DNA of 64,000 nucleotides, taken from NCBI RefSeq assembly GCF_026278245.1, contig NZ_CP111079.1:1242501-1306500 (forward strand), in the 5' to 3' direction. Below, piece by piece: positions 29,099-38,428 of the stretch; position 1 is the first letter of the stretch; every line of letters starts with the position of its first letter. The position numbers and the translations under genes are program-made. The notes below the pieces were generated by a model. The model did not search any database. It saw nothing but the letters and a program-made list of their open reading frames with translations, and was not told the DNA's origin. Origin of the DNA: Pontibacter kalidii. GTDB taxonomy: Bacteria > Bacteroidota > Bacteroidia > Cytophagales > Hymenobacteraceae.

Positions 29099-30472
29099 CT
29101 AAAAAGCAGCCTTATCGCCTCGCATAACATTGTAAACAGTGTAGAAGATAATCTTGAGGTCCAGCCAGAAAGACCAGTTCTCCAGGTAGAAGATGTCGAG
29201 TTTTACACGGCCCCTGATCTGATAGGAATAAGTCGTATCTCCCCGATACCCGCGCACCTGAGAAAGGCCCGTAATGCCTGGCTTTATAAAGTGGCGAACC
29301 ATGTACTTGTCTGCCACCTGCGCGTATTCTTCGCCCAACTTCAACATGTGTGGCCGCGGACCTACAATGGACATGTGACCAAGAAAGACATTGAAGAATT
29401 GCGGCAGCTCATCTATACTCGTCTTCCTAATGAAAGCACCTACCCTGGTGATTCGGGAGTCGCCCCTTTTGGCCAGAAGCTTGTTCGCATCTTTGTTGAT
29501 ATACATGCTTCGTAGCTTATAGCACTCAAAATTCTTATTGTCAATGCCGGATCTGATCTGCTTGAAAAAGACAGGGCCCTTCGAGTCTAATTTAATGGCT
29601 ATCGCGATGATCGGCAGGAGCCAGGATAAGACGAATATGATAACAAAAAGGGAGAAGAATATATCAAAAGCTCTCTTTATGAACTTGTTGATGGCATCAT
29701 CCAGAGGGATGTTACGTACCATCAGCACGGGAAGTACGTCGTAAAAGTCCACTTTCAGCTTCTGGTTAGCGTTGCTGTTCAGCTCAGGAAGAAACTTTAT
29801 GCGTACAAGGTTGTCATCCGCAAAATTAAGCAGCTGCGTTATCTCTTTCTTCTCTAACTCAAAGGGGCAGCAGTAAATCTCGTCTATCTCATTGAAGGTA
29901 GCAAATTCCTTTATGTCAGAGATTTTACCTATTACGTTGTTAGATGGGACTTCTTTGTTACTGAAGAACCCTAGGAACTTGTAGCCAAAGTCGGGGTTAG
30001 CCTTAATGAACGACTCTAGTTCTAGCGCCATCTCATTATGGCCAGCTACAACCACTTTGCGCAGATTATAGCCTTTTCTTCTGTAAATCCGCAGGGCTGT
30101 GGTAACGGAAATCCGCCATAAAATCACAAAGCCTGCTAAGGTAGCATAATGGGAGAGGAGGAATGACCTTGTTATAGCCTCGAAACCAGAAATATTCAGA
30201 CCAGCCTCTATAAGTAATATGTAAAGAAGGACAGCCTTTAGTGCAGTAACAGCGACTTTAAACCGTGTAGTAACGCGGTAAATCTTGTATGTGCCAAGTA
30301 AGCTAGTACATATAAACCAGCTTCCTAAGGCAAATGCTACAGCATACAAAAAAGGAGGTTGAGCTCTATCTGAGTCACCAAAGCTATAGGCAATAGCCAG
30401 TGATGCCGTGATTGCACCAATATCACCTATTGTATGTACTAGCTTAATATATTTTGAGTAATAACTGGCCAT
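29099..30472 (-). CDS. Polyprenyl-phosphate sugar-phosphate transferase (WcaJ type)
   Basis: 457 residues. The N-terminal half has four or five membrane helices (about 13-31, 40-60, 75-95, 105-125) and a Rossmann-like CoA-binding-type fold (KVVVAGHNEMALELE). A further helix at about 270-295 leads into the catalytic sugar-transferase domain with KLRSMYINKDANK, GDSRITRVGAFIRKTSIDELPQ and GPRPH. It loads the first sugar phosphate, usually glucose-1-phosphate, onto undecaprenyl phosphate in the inner membrane and so starts glycan repeat synthesis. It is the last gene of the long minus-strand polysaccharide cluster. Confidence 0.92.
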   Translation of the reverse strand: MASYYSKYIKLVHTIGDIGAITASLAIAYSFGDSDRAQPPFLYAVAFALGSWFICTSLLGTYKIYRVTTRFKVAVTALKAVLLYILLIEAGLNISGFEAITRSFLLSHYATLAGFVILWRISVTTALRIYRRKGYNLRKVVVAGHNEMALELESFIKANPDFGYKFLGFFSNKEVPSNNVIGKISDIKEFATFNEIDEIYCCPFELEKKEITQLLNFADDNLVRIKFLPELNSNANQKLKVDFYDVLPVLMVRNIPLDDAINKFIKRAFDIFFSLFVIIFVLSWLLPIIAIAIKLDSKGPVFFKQIRSGIDNKNFECYKLRSMYINKDANKLLAKRGDSRITRVGAFIRKTSIDELPQFFNVFLGHMSIVGPRPHMLKLGEEYAQVADKYMVRHFIKPGITGLSQVRGYRGDTTYSYQIRGRVKLDIFYLENWSFWLDLKIIFYTVYNVMRGDKAAF

Positions 30473-30629
30473 TTTGTGTGTCCTTGTAGACAGGTGCGAA
30501 TATAGTAAGTTCTATCGGAGGACTCTAATTCTTTGAGCCTGCTATATTCAATAATAGATGTATAGTATAAACTATTTCATTTTTCATTCACCGAATGCTG
30601 GTCAGCGGAGAACAATAGAAGCAGTGAAG

Positions 30630-31727
30630 TTAATGGTGATCCTCAACAAAGCGCTTTATCTTTTCTTTAAAAGCCTCTGTGCTAAATCTCTCCGCGTTTT
30701 GCCTGATCTCAGATGAATTGTACCCGGAAGAATTACCTTCAAATGCTGCAAGCGCCTCGGTCAGCGAGTTTATACTTTGCTCTTGATATAAGATACCGGT
30801 GCGCCCGTTCACTACTGTTTCACAGGCGCCGCCTTTACCAAAAGCAATAACAGGCGTACCGCAGGCTTGAGCCTCTACAGGTATAATGCCAAAATCTTCC
30901 TCTGCCGCGAAAATAAATGCCTTAGCGCGCTGCATGTGGTCCTTTAGTACTTCGAAGGGCTGAAAACCCATCAAGATAACGTTGCTGGTTGCTTTTGCCT
31001 TGATTTTATTAAAATCCGGTCCATCGCCAATTACAATTAACTTCTTGTCTGGTAAATGGGCAAAAGTCTCAACAATGAGGTCTACTTTCTTGTAGGGCAC
31101 CAGTCTGGAGGCCGTCAGGTAGAAATCATGTTTCTCCGAGAGTACACTAAAGCTCCCCACATCAACAGGCGGATAAATAACGCTAGCCTCTCTGTTGTAC
31201 ACCTTCTTGAGCCGGTGGGCGATATAGGCAGAGTTGGCAATAAAATAATCAGGGCGGTTTGCTGTGGTGTAATCCCACAACCTGATGTAATGTAGCATGA
31301 TCTTAGCAACAAAGCCCTTCAAGCCCCTGTTCAGGCCAGCCTCTCTCTGGTATTGATGGTACAGGTCCCAAGCATAGCGGATAGGGGAATGGCAGTAGCA
31401 AATGTGCAACTGGCCTGCGTTGGTAATCACACCCTTGGCCACTGCATGACTACTGGAGATTACCACATCATAAGCCGATACATCCAGCTGTTCTATGGCT
31501 AAGGGCATCAAAGCCAGGTAATTTCTGTAGTGCTTGCGGGCGAATGGCAGTTTCTGGATAAAAGTGGTGGTGGCTTTCTTATGTAGTATATGCTTTCTGA
31601 GATCCTGAGGCATGAAATCAATCACGGAGAAAAGATCTGCTTCAGGATAAAGGTACAGCAACTGTTCTACCACTCTTTCAGAGCCGGCATAGTCTACAAA
31701 CCACTCATGTACTATGGCTACTTTCAC
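30630..31727 (-). CDS. Family 4 glycosyltransferase (mannosyltransferase-like)
   Basis: 365 residues, GT-B fold. N-terminal KVAIVHEWFVDYAGSERVVE and CYCHSPIRYAWDLYHQY are characteristic of the WbaZ-like branch of family 4; the C-terminal half has the donor-site motif GIIPVEAQACGTPVIAFGKGG. It probably adds a mannose or similar sugar to the lipid-linked repeat unit at the inner face of the membrane; sugar identity is an inference. The start codon is GTG at 31727. It lies between the O-antigen ligase-like gene and the priming transferase on the same strand. Confidence 0.88.
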   Translation of the reverse strand: MKVAIVHEWFVDYAGSERVVEQLLYLYPEADLFSVIDFMPQDLRKHILHKKATTTFIQKLPFARKHYRNYLALMPLAIEQLDVSAYDVVISSSHAVAKGVITNAGQLHICYCHSPIRYAWDLYHQYQREAGLNRGLKGFVAKIMLHYIRLWDYTTANRPDYFIANSAYIAHRLKKVYNREASVIYPPVDVGSFSVLSEKHDFYLTASRLVPYKKVDLIVETFAHLPDKKLIVIGDGPDFNKIKAKATSNVILMGFQPFEVLKDHMQRAKAFIFAAEEDFGIIPVEAQACGTPVIAFGKGGACETVVNGRTGILYQEQSINSLTEALAAFEGNSSGYNSSEIRQNAERFSTEAFKEKIKRFVEDHH

Positions 31728-31833
31728 TGAATACAGTTTTAATTATTACCTCCATAACGTCAGGTATAAAGATGGGTGACACCAGAGTTAGGATAACTTT
31801 GTACAATATTAGCTAATTTAATAAAATGCACGA

Positions 31834-33090
31834 CTATTTATCGGAGGGCACAAGCTGCGTATAACTTCTGTTTAGAGGTTTAGCAAGGTTTTTCTGGTCT
31901 ATTAAATAAGTGGTAAAAGCAGAATAGAAGAAAGCAAAAGTTGCAACTCCCCAATACCTGGACAGGACCACTTCTGTTAGAAAAGCAAGTATAAATATGA
32001 AATAAAAGGCGGCGAATAAAGGCTTCTTAGCCTTTACAGCCAAGTATACGGGAAAGAGCAACAAGTACAGAAATAACAGCAGACCTATTACTCCCACAGC
32101 CATTGTTACATGCAGATACTGATTGTGCGGGTTAAACTCAAAGAAGTGCTCCGGAAGTGCCCAATTCTCGTACACCTTGTCTAACTCTGCCTGAATGTCT
32201 CCAATACCGACCCCTGTAAGTGGATGTTCCTGAATGATCGATAAACTGGCCCTGTAGATCGTTACCCTCTCGGAGACTCCGTAGCCCGCCGAAGTAATAG
32301 CCGCAAATCTCTCCTGGAAATGAGCATAATTTTTAAATGTTAAACCAATAACTATGACCAGCATCGCAAGAAAGGTTATGTACATCCCTACCTTCTTCTG
32401 TTTAGCTAATCTAAAATAAAGGTAGGCGACCAAAAGAAACAGGTTGCAGAACAGGGCGGTTCTGGATGATAGTACAAGTATAAACATACTAAAGTATAAA
32501 CACAGCACTAAATCAGCCTTGAAGAAACGTACTCTGCTATTGTTTATGAGCAGGATGCTGAGGTTTGCCAGTACAAGCAGCAAGGATAGGTAAGGCGCAT
32601 GAATCCGGTCTGAGAGCTGGTGTGGCAAATGTTGAGTTGAAAAGTGCTCTGTTGGTAACGTGTAGAATTGATAAGCTTCAACGATGCTCACCAAAGTAAA
32701 TAACAGACAACTGATAACATACAACCTAAGAATTCCACTGACATCGCTGGTGTTTAAATTGGTACTTCCAATGACCAAAGGAAGTATGAGAAGCAGAAGC
32801 TCTTTCTCAAGGTAAGGCAGGCCATTGTGCTGAGAGTAGAGTAGGCTTAATGCCAGCAACAAGAATAAAAGAGAAAGTAAGAGAACTGCTTTATGTTCTA
32901 ACAAACGTTCCTTTTTTTCCTTCAACGAGGTAGAAAAAAATAATAAAATGGTGTAAGCACCAAGTATACCAATACTTATGGTACGACTAAAGAGAACTGA
33001 CCCGATAAACAAACCCAACAGGACTACCTTTAGGTTGTATTGCTGTAGCCCAGCGTGTTTGCTCCCCAAACTAAAATTTAGTAATGGCAT
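31834..33090 (-). CDS. O-antigen ligase / polymerase-like membrane protein
   Basis: 418 residues with about ten to twelve membrane helices. The Wzy_C/WaaL (PF04932) segment is visible: GYGVSERVTIYRASLSIIQEHPLTGVG followed by FNPHNQYLHVTMAVGVIG, with the family's conserved R, H and N residues. Such proteins ligate or polymerise undecaprenyl-linked glycans on the periplasmic side. A second multi-helix candidate polymerase lies at 34128-35330, so this one could be the ligase. Its start overlaps the end of the upstream glycosyltransferase gene by 20 bases. Confidence 0.85.
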   Translation of the reverse strand: MPLLNFSLGSKHAGLQQYNLKVVLLGLFIGSVLFSRTISIGILGAYTILLFFSTSLKEKKERLLEHKAVLLLSLLFLLLALSLLYSQHNGLPYLEKELLLLILPLVIGSTNLNTSDVSGILRLYVISCLLFTLVSIVEAYQFYTLPTEHFSTQHLPHQLSDRIHAPYLSLLLVLANLSILLINNSRVRFFKADLVLCLYFSMFILVLSSRTALFCNLFLLVAYLYFRLAKQKKVGMYITFLAMLVIVIGLTFKNYAHFQERFAAITSAGYGVSERVTIYRASLSIIQEHPLTGVGIGDIQAELDKVYENWALPEHFFEFNPHNQYLHVTMAVGVIGLLLFLYLLLFPVYLAVKAKKPLFAAFYFIFILAFLTEVVLSRYWGVATFAFFYSAFTTYLIDQKNLAKPLNRSYTQLVPSDK

Positions 33091-34135
33091 GATATAATTT
33101 CGTTGCAGAGGTTGTCCAGCTATACTCCTTACACTTTCCCAGTCCCCTCTCAGACAGGTTACTCAATAGTTCGGGATCGTTCAGGAGGTTTGATATGCTT
33201 AAAGATATTTTATTGACATCGTTTGGATCTACATAACAAGCAGCTTCTCCACACACCTCTTTAGTGGCAGCAATATCGGACGTGAGCACAGGTGTTCCCA
33301 TAGCCATTGCCTCTATGTTAGGTAAGCCAAAGCCCTCATAAAGCGACAGGTAAGCAAAAAGCTTTGCATGAGCATATAAGTCAGGTAATTCATTATCGGA
33401 TACCCTTCCTAATAGCTTAATGCGGCTATCTTGTTGAATGATGTCTTGTAGGTCGGTTTTGGCAAAAGCGGTACTTTGGCCGCCAATAATGTAGAGGCTG
33501 TGATCCGTAACACCTGAATTTGTAAAACCTAAGATCAGGTTCCGCAGATTTTTTCTGGGATCTAGTGAACTCACCGTCAAGATATATTTGTCTTCTGCCT
33601 TTGCACTCTTTGTTTGTACAGGCTGAAACCTATCGGAAACGGCATTATATATAACCTCAACGTTTCCGGGGGCTAATTTAAATTTTTTTATTAGCTCTTC
33701 CTTAACTGCGTCGCTAACCGTAAAAACCAGCCTGGCAGCCTTTACTATAATTGGAGTTAGAAAACGGTAATAAGTACGGTATAGAAGAGAGAACCACTTC
33801 GGGTTGTGAAACACAGCTAAATCATGAATAGTAACGACATTGTTGCTGTAGAACAGCGGAGCCGAGTTCGCCAGATTGACCAGGATCGGATTCCCCTGAG
33901 AGCGGAGGAATTGCATCAGATCGAGCTGCTCCCATAAGTGTCCTGTGTGTTTCCCGATAACAATAACCCCTAGCTCAGAAGCTAAATCTTTGTGCAGCAT
34001 GTTTGGTGGAGATACAAAGCAAATCTCTGAAGCTGGAACAAGCTGCTTCAGTTGTTTCGAAACCTCAATGGCAAAACGCTGAACACCAGTTATGTTCTGT
34101 GTTAGAAATCTAGCGTTAATGATAAGCTTATTCAA
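33071..34135 (-). CDS. Family 4 glycosyltransferase
   Basis: 354 residues, GT-B fold. It begins NKLIINARFLTQNITGVQRFAIE, the classic start of a family 4 mannosyl/rhamnosyl transferase subgroup. It has YILTVSSLDPRKNLRNLI at the start of the C-terminal domain and LSLYEGFGLPNIEAMAMGTPVLTSD as the donor-site motif. The start is a TTG at 34135, inside the last 8 bases of the upstream gene. Donor and acceptor sugars are not deducible. It acts at the cytoplasmic face on the glycan repeat unit. Confidence 0.9.
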   Translation of the reverse strand: MNKLIINARFLTQNITGVQRFAIEVSKQLKQLVPASEICFVSPPNMLHKDLASELGVIVIGKHTGHLWEQLDLMQFLRSQGNPILVNLANSAPLFYSNNVVTIHDLAVFHNPKWFSLLYRTYYRFLTPIIVKAARLVFTVSDAVKEELIKKFKLAPGNVEVIYNAVSDRFQPVQTKSAKAEDKYILTVSSLDPRKNLRNLILGFTNSGVTDHSLYIIGGQSTAFAKTDLQDIIQQDSRIKLLGRVSDNELPDLYAHAKLFAYLSLYEGFGLPNIEAMAMGTPVLTSDIAATKEVCGEAACYVDPNDVNKISLSISNLLNDPELLSNLSERGLGKCKEYSWTTSATKLYHAITKF

Positions 34136-35330
34136 TTGTGTTTAATTGTATCTCATGACCTCCTTTGGGGAAGCGTAAAACTAAGTATTTATATAAGGTA
34201 TAAATAATTATAAATATGACTAGTGGGACAAAAAAACGAGTGTTATACAAATTCACAAACCTCGCTAACTCTAATATTACGGTTACCAGATTGGGGTAAA
34301 GGCAAAGCGCTATTAGGCTACCTTTTTGTATGGACCTAAAGGACTTGAAGAAAGCAACAAACAAAAGCACAAATGCGAATATACTAAAGAAACCAAAATC
34401 AGTATAAAACATATTTAAGCCCCCCGCATTTGTGAAATCTACCCATCTGAACTCTCCGTAATCTACCTCTGGCTGCTCCATATCAATGGGTGCGATCCTG
34501 CTTATTATTCGCTCGAATGGGTAGAGGTAATGGTGTGTGGTGAAGGCTAAGTCATGCGTGATGGAATAGTAAAACTTATTAGCAGTGTCAGCATAATAAG
34601 CAAAAAAGCGCTCTAAGGTCCATGATAGGGCAAACCAGGGGTTTACCTCTCCTCCGCTTAATATGTATTGGTTGTAGAACTGTCTGCTAAGCTCTAGTAC
34701 CATGAAGAACAAGAGGAGTAGAGAAAAATACTTTAAAATTTTAGTTACATAAAGCTTCCTCTCTGAAGCCAGAAAGTAAGTGACGAAAACCGGCACCAGA
34801 AATTCCAGGAACGCCACTCTTTCAGCCATCAAAACGGATCTTATCAATAAAACGAACCCTAAGACGAGCAGTACAAGCTTGTGCTTTTTCTTTTGACGGT
34901 AAGAGTAGTATATATAAGGGGGTAGGAAAAACATATAAGTTTGAGACAGTATATTAATCCCGCCAAAGGCTTCTATGGATTCTTTAGCACTGAGGATATT
35001 CCCGTTATAAGCAGCAAAAGCATGTAGAACTATCAAGATGTTCATTAGTAATGCGACTAAGAGCCCAGCTTTACATAACCAAATAAACTGGTAAGGTATA
35101 TAAGGTTTGGAGCTGAGCTTATTGGGTGCAAAACTAATTTTTGATAGATAATAGGAGAGTATAACCAGAAGAGCAACGAAAGAACTGATCAGCAGGTGAA
35201 CGGAAGGGGAGAACACCTTGGTATACCTGAAGTGAATGGAAGGATACAGATATGGAACAGTAAACAGGAAAACAAACCCTACTGCATACAATACAGGATG
35301 TGAAAAGTTTATTTTTATAGGTACTCTCAT
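34128..35330 (-). CDS. Oligosaccharide repeat unit polymerase (Wzy-like)
   Basis: 400 residues, almost entirely hydrophobic, with about ten to twelve helices and a large periplasmic loop after residue 215 (roughly 225-310) rich in aromatic and charged residues (YPFERIISRIAPIDMEQ). This layout fits O-antigen polymerases, which are poorly conserved in sequence. Its place among glycosyltransferases and a flippase supports the role. It probably joins flipped repeat units in the periplasm, with Wzz setting chain length. It overlaps the next gene by 8 bases and follows the GumK-like gene by 6. Confidence 0.78.
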   Translation of the reverse strand: MRVPIKINFSHPVLYAVGFVFLFTVPYLYPSIHFRYTKVFSPSVHLLISSFVALLVILSYYLSKISFAPNKLSSKPYIPYQFIWLCKAGLLVALLMNILIVLHAFAAYNGNILSAKESIEAFGGINILSQTYMFFLPPYIYYSYRQKKKHKLVLLVLGFVLLIRSVLMAERVAFLEFLVPVFVTYFLASERKLYVTKILKYFSLLLLFFMVLELSRQFYNQYILSGGEVNPWFALSWTLERFFAYYADTANKFYYSITHDLAFTTHHYLYPFERIISRIAPIDMEQPEVDYGEFRWVDFTNAGGLNMFYTDFGFFSIFAFVLLFVAFFKSFRSIQKGSLIALCLYPNLVTVILELARFVNLYNTRFFVPLVIFIIIYTLYKYLVLRFPKGGHEIQLNTIE

Positions 35331-35336
35331 TCCAGC

Positions 35337-36428
35337 TTACTCCTTAATTAATTTTTGTGCCAGCTCCTTCCAGTCCAGTACGTTTGAGTTGTCTACCTCA
35401 TCATGCAGGAAACCAAGGGCATTCTCAAGAGAAGTTTGTATCGTAGCTGCATTTCCAGGCGTGTAATAGAAAGCATGTTTCCTGTTTGTCTTTAAGAAGC
35501 TTGGTGCAACAATCGGTAACTGGCAGTAAGTATACTGATGCACTTTGAGGGTATCAGTAAACGCTTCTGCTCCTCTTGCCCTGTGTAATGTATGAAGGCC
35601 TACATCGGCGTATTTGATGTAGCCTACTGTTTCATAGAAGGGCATCTCTCCATAGGCTATAATGTTCGGATGTTTGGGCAAACCTTGTATAGGACCGATA
35701 ATATGAAACTTTGCATCTGGAAACAAAGTGGAGGCGGTTTCGAGGAAGTCTCTATCGAAGTATGCATTTCCAATAAAGACTAAGTTGGTTGATCCTGCTG
35801 GATAGGGGTTTACATGTGGCTGATCATAAGTTTGCTTATCTATCCCATGATAATGCAGCCGGACATTCTTTTGTTTAAAAAGATTAAAAAAATGAGCGCT
35901 GACTATACTTACCACGTCAAAGGAGGGAAGCACTTTTGCTTCATATTTAATCAGCGCTGGATGGACCTGTAGAAAGCGAAGGTCATCTGAGACCCTATAT
36001 ATGTACTTTGCACCTGGATTCAGCTTTTTAACCTTATCGAAGAGCAATAGGCCTGGAGTGCTTTCAAACACGATATAAGAGCTGCTCTTAATAAAGGAAA
36101 GAGCCTCTTTGGCTATTGGGAAATTAGCATAATAAGGTACTATAGCAGCGGTAAGAGCATTGGTCAACCTGAAGCGCGTGTTTGCAACATGCCATGGTGT
36201 ATAATGGACGTAGCTATGCAAGCCTCCCTTTGCTATCATTTGGTTTGCCTCTTCCTTGATAGCATACTGCGTGATATGATCTCCCTTAAGCTGATGTAAT
36301 TTGCTAACTGGGGCAGTAAAGAAAAGTACTTCATATCCCAACTCCTCATATGCTTTTGCCAGATGATGAAAACCCGCTTTCCTTTTCGAACTTACATAAT
36401 GTCCTGTTATTAATGTAATTCTAGGCAT
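35337..36428 (-). CDS. GumK-like glycosyltransferase (GT70/GT1 type)
   Basis: 363 residues from the ATG at 36428 (nine more codons are open upstream). GT-B fold with ITLITGHYVSSKRKAGFHHLA at the N-terminus and the YIYRVSDDLRFLQ motif that resembles the GumK glucuronosyltransferase family of xanthan synthesis; VFIGNAY starts the second domain, and HQYTYCQLPIVAP is the donor-site region. A glucuronic or related uronic acid donor is a reasonable inference but not proven. A terminator-like hairpin (36474-36513) separates it from the upstream modified-sugar genes. Confidence 0.78.
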   Translation of the reverse strand: MPRITLITGHYVSSKRKAGFHHLAKAYEELGYEVLFFTAPVSKLHQLKGDHITQYAIKEEANQMIAKGGLHSYVHYTPWHVANTRFRLTNALTAAIVPYYANFPIAKEALSFIKSSSYIVFESTPGLLLFDKVKKLNPGAKYIYRVSDDLRFLQVHPALIKYEAKVLPSFDVVSIVSAHFFNLFKQKNVRLHYHGIDKQTYDQPHVNPYPAGSTNLVFIGNAYFDRDFLETASTLFPDAKFHIIGPIQGLPKHPNIIAYGEMPFYETVGYIKYADVGLHTLHRARGAEAFTDTLKVHQYTYCQLPIVAPSFLKTNRKHAFYYTPGNAATIQTSLENALGFLHDEVDNSNVLDWKELAQKLIKE

Positions 36429-36473
36429 GGTTGTCTTAGTAAGCTCTGATTTCATAGATGTTCAAGTATAAAA

Positions 36474-36513
36474 GTCTTCGATGGCAGAGAGAGTCTACTG
36501 CGGCATCGAAGAC
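36474..36513 (-). terminator. Hairpin terminator inside the polysaccharide cluster
   Basis: Perfect 10-bp arms GTCTTCGATG / CATCGAAGAC with a 20-base loop. On the minus strand the hairpin is followed by TTTTATACTT. It lies 43 bases after the WbpG-like gene and before the GumK-like gene, so it could reduce read-through into the distal half. Confidence 0.7.
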
Positions 36514-36555
36514 CTTCGCTGCATTATACTAAACCTCTGCTTCAGAAGTGAGTGT

Positions 36556-37662
36556 CTAGAAATTAAATTTCTCTTTCAACGAAGAAAGCTTTTTGCGCAG
36601 ATGTATGCTAGTTTCGTATTCATCATGCCTCTTCGGAGCTGCTTGCATAATTTCTTCGAACTCTTCAGGGGTAAATTCTAGCTTTTTCAAAATGAACTCC
36701 TTCTCTTGTGTCAGGTCCTCAACAGTGTACAGCGGCTTAGCAAGTTCCTCTCTAGCCTGCTCTAAGGTAATCTCTTCGTTCCGTATAAGAGCGGATAGGT
36801 GCGACTTTCGCTTATCAATATTGAATTTCTGGGGCAGAATATAAGCCTGGTAAAATTTTGTAAACCATGATTCATAGTGCTTTCCACCATAATACCTCCA
36901 TCCATATTCCTTCTCCAGAACCTCCATCGCCTCCAGCTTTTTATAGTTTATTATATTCAGAGGCTCCAGGAAATCCAGCTTGTGCAGTATCTTGTACAGG
37001 AATGATTTGTAAATACCTATCGTAGGAAAGGTTTTGAGCGGTTGTCTTCCAAACAATTTATGGATGTGTTGAATATTTTTAAGGTCAACTTTCTGCCATA
37101 CCCAGGCGGAAGGCAAGCCATGTTCGGTAGCATAATTTGTTCCGGAAAGTATACACTTAATATTATTCTCCTTCGCTAACCTGTACATTGATGCTACAAT
37201 AGCATGATCTGTTAACATCTCAATATCTACAACAGAAGCCTTGATGAAAGATCTTTGTAAATCTTTAAATTCCTCCCAGTCAATAACATATGTTTGCAAG
37301 TCAAAGCCGGTCTTGTCCAGAATTTTGTTAATGTTGGAAACAGCTAGTTCTGAGTTCCATCCATTATCAAAGTGCACAACAAGGGGGGTTAGCTTCCATT
37401 TGTAAGCCAAGTGGGCGACATAAGAACTGTCTACTCCTCCACTGATGCCAATAAGGCAATCGTACTTTCCTTTTCTGTTTGCTTTGATGTGTTGTAGCAG
37501 GCGCCCGATGTTCGCTCCTATTTGCTCATCTGTGTACCTGTATTTAGGGAGAGTTTCTTCTGCCTCAAGGCAATAATTGCAAATACCTCCAGAGTTAAAA
37601 TGTATATCCGGATCCGTGGAATCCATCAGGCATTTTACACAAGTGACTACTTCTCTCTTCAT
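36556..37662 (-). CDS. wbpG: N-acetyl sugar amidotransferase (WbpG/PseA-like)
   Basis: 368 residues from the ATG at 37662; the frame continues upstream inside the hisF-like gene. Four cysteines (C8, C11, C28, C31) form a zinc-binding site, followed by an ATP-binding PP-loop (GISGGVDSSY, about 68-77) and NNIKCILSGTNYATEHG. In Pseudomonas, WbpG works with HisH2 and HisF2 to turn an acetamido group into an acetamidino group on a nucleotide sugar. Exactly those two partners lie directly upstream, the nearest by 1 base. This gives strong context for the assignment. Confidence 0.9.
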   Translation of the reverse strand: MKREVVTCVKCLMDSTDPDIHFNSGGICNYCLEAEETLPKYRYTDEQIGANIGRLLQHIKANRKGKYDCLIGISGGVDSSYVAHLAYKWKLTPLVVHFDNGWNSELAVSNINKILDKTGFDLQTYVIDWEEFKDLQRSFIKASVVDIEMLTDHAIVASMYRLAKENNIKCILSGTNYATEHGLPSAWVWQKVDLKNIQHIHKLFGRQPLKTFPTIGIYKSFLYKILHKLDFLEPLNIINYKKLEAMEVLEKEYGWRYYGGKHYESWFTKFYQAYILPQKFNIDKRKSHLSALIRNEEITLEQAREELAKPLYTVEDLTQEKEFILKKLEFTPEEFEEIMQAAPKRHDEYETSIHLRKKLSSLKEKFNF

Positions 37663-37663
37663 G

Positions 37664-38428
37664 TTAATTAAGAATTTCCTCGAGTTGTTGATAATTCGGG
37701 TAGTTGATAAGTACGCCTTTGTTGCCACCCTGGTAAACGAAAAGGCTTCCGGCAGCGGCTGCAGAAGCACCGGAATATTTAACAACGCGTTCTATGTCCT
37801 CTAGCTTTGAGGCACCTCCGCATGCTATTACAGGTACTTTTACTGCATCGGTTATCTTTTTTATCAATTCATAGTCATACCCAGCTAGCATTCCATCCCT
37901 ATCGACAGCGTTAAGCAGGATTTCTCCCGCGCCCCGGCTTTCTAGGGAGAGAGCGTACTCAATCGGATCCAGCTTGGTAGTGTCTCTTGTTTTAGAATTA
38001 AAAACTCGCAGCTTTCTAAACAGGTTCATCTTTACATCCATAGAGCCAACGATTGTAGAGCTCCCAAATAATTTTACGGCTTCAGAAATCAAGCCTGGAT
38101 TTGTAAAGTTCACAGAGTTAAGGGAGACTTTCTCAATGCCTATGCGCAATAGTTTCCTGATTTCATCTGTTTTTGTGATGCCTCCACCATAGCACAAGGG
38201 GATAAAGCATTCTGTGGCAATATCCTTAAGAAAACTAAAGTTAGGGCCTCTTTGCTCCTTACTTGCAGTGATGTCGAGAAACATAAGTTCATCAACCTCT
38301 TTTTCATTGTATATCTTAACTGCATTGATAGGATCTCCGATATAGGTTGGTGACCCAAACTTTTTTGTTTTAACTAACCCCCCTCCACCTTTGAGGAGTA
38401 AACAGGGGATTACTCTAGCTTTTAACAC
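37664..38428 (-). CDS. hisF2: HisF-like cyclase subunit of sugar amidotransferase system
   Basis: 254 residues, TIM barrel similar to HisF. The N-terminal motif reads IPCLLLKGGGLVKT, so the catalytic Asp11 of true HisF (in IPCLDVK) is replaced by leucine, while the second acidic site (VGSMDVK) is kept. This pattern marks the copy that serves WbpG-type amidotransferases rather than histidine synthesis, presumably channelling ammonia from the HisH-like glutaminase. The GTG start overlaps the last 14 bases of hisH2. No other his genes are nearby. Confidence 0.88.
   Translation of the reverse strand: MLKARVIPCLLLKGGGGLVKTKKFGSPTYIGDPINAVKIYNEKEVDELMFLDITASKEQRGPNFSFLKDIATECFIPLCYGGGITKTDEIRKLLRIGIEKVSLNSVNFTNPGLISEAVKLFGSSTIVGSMDVKMNLFRKLRVFNSKTRDTTKLDPIEYALSLESRGAGEILLNAVDRDGMLAGYDYELIKKITDAVKVPVIACGGASKLEDIERVVKYSGASAAAAGSLFVYQGGNKGVLINYPNYQQLEEILN

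Noticed and set aside
31771..31790. A TAACTTTG box on the plus strand in the gap near 31.79 kb
   Set aside because: It matches the -7 consensus but points away from the minus-strand genes and no plus-strand gene follows.
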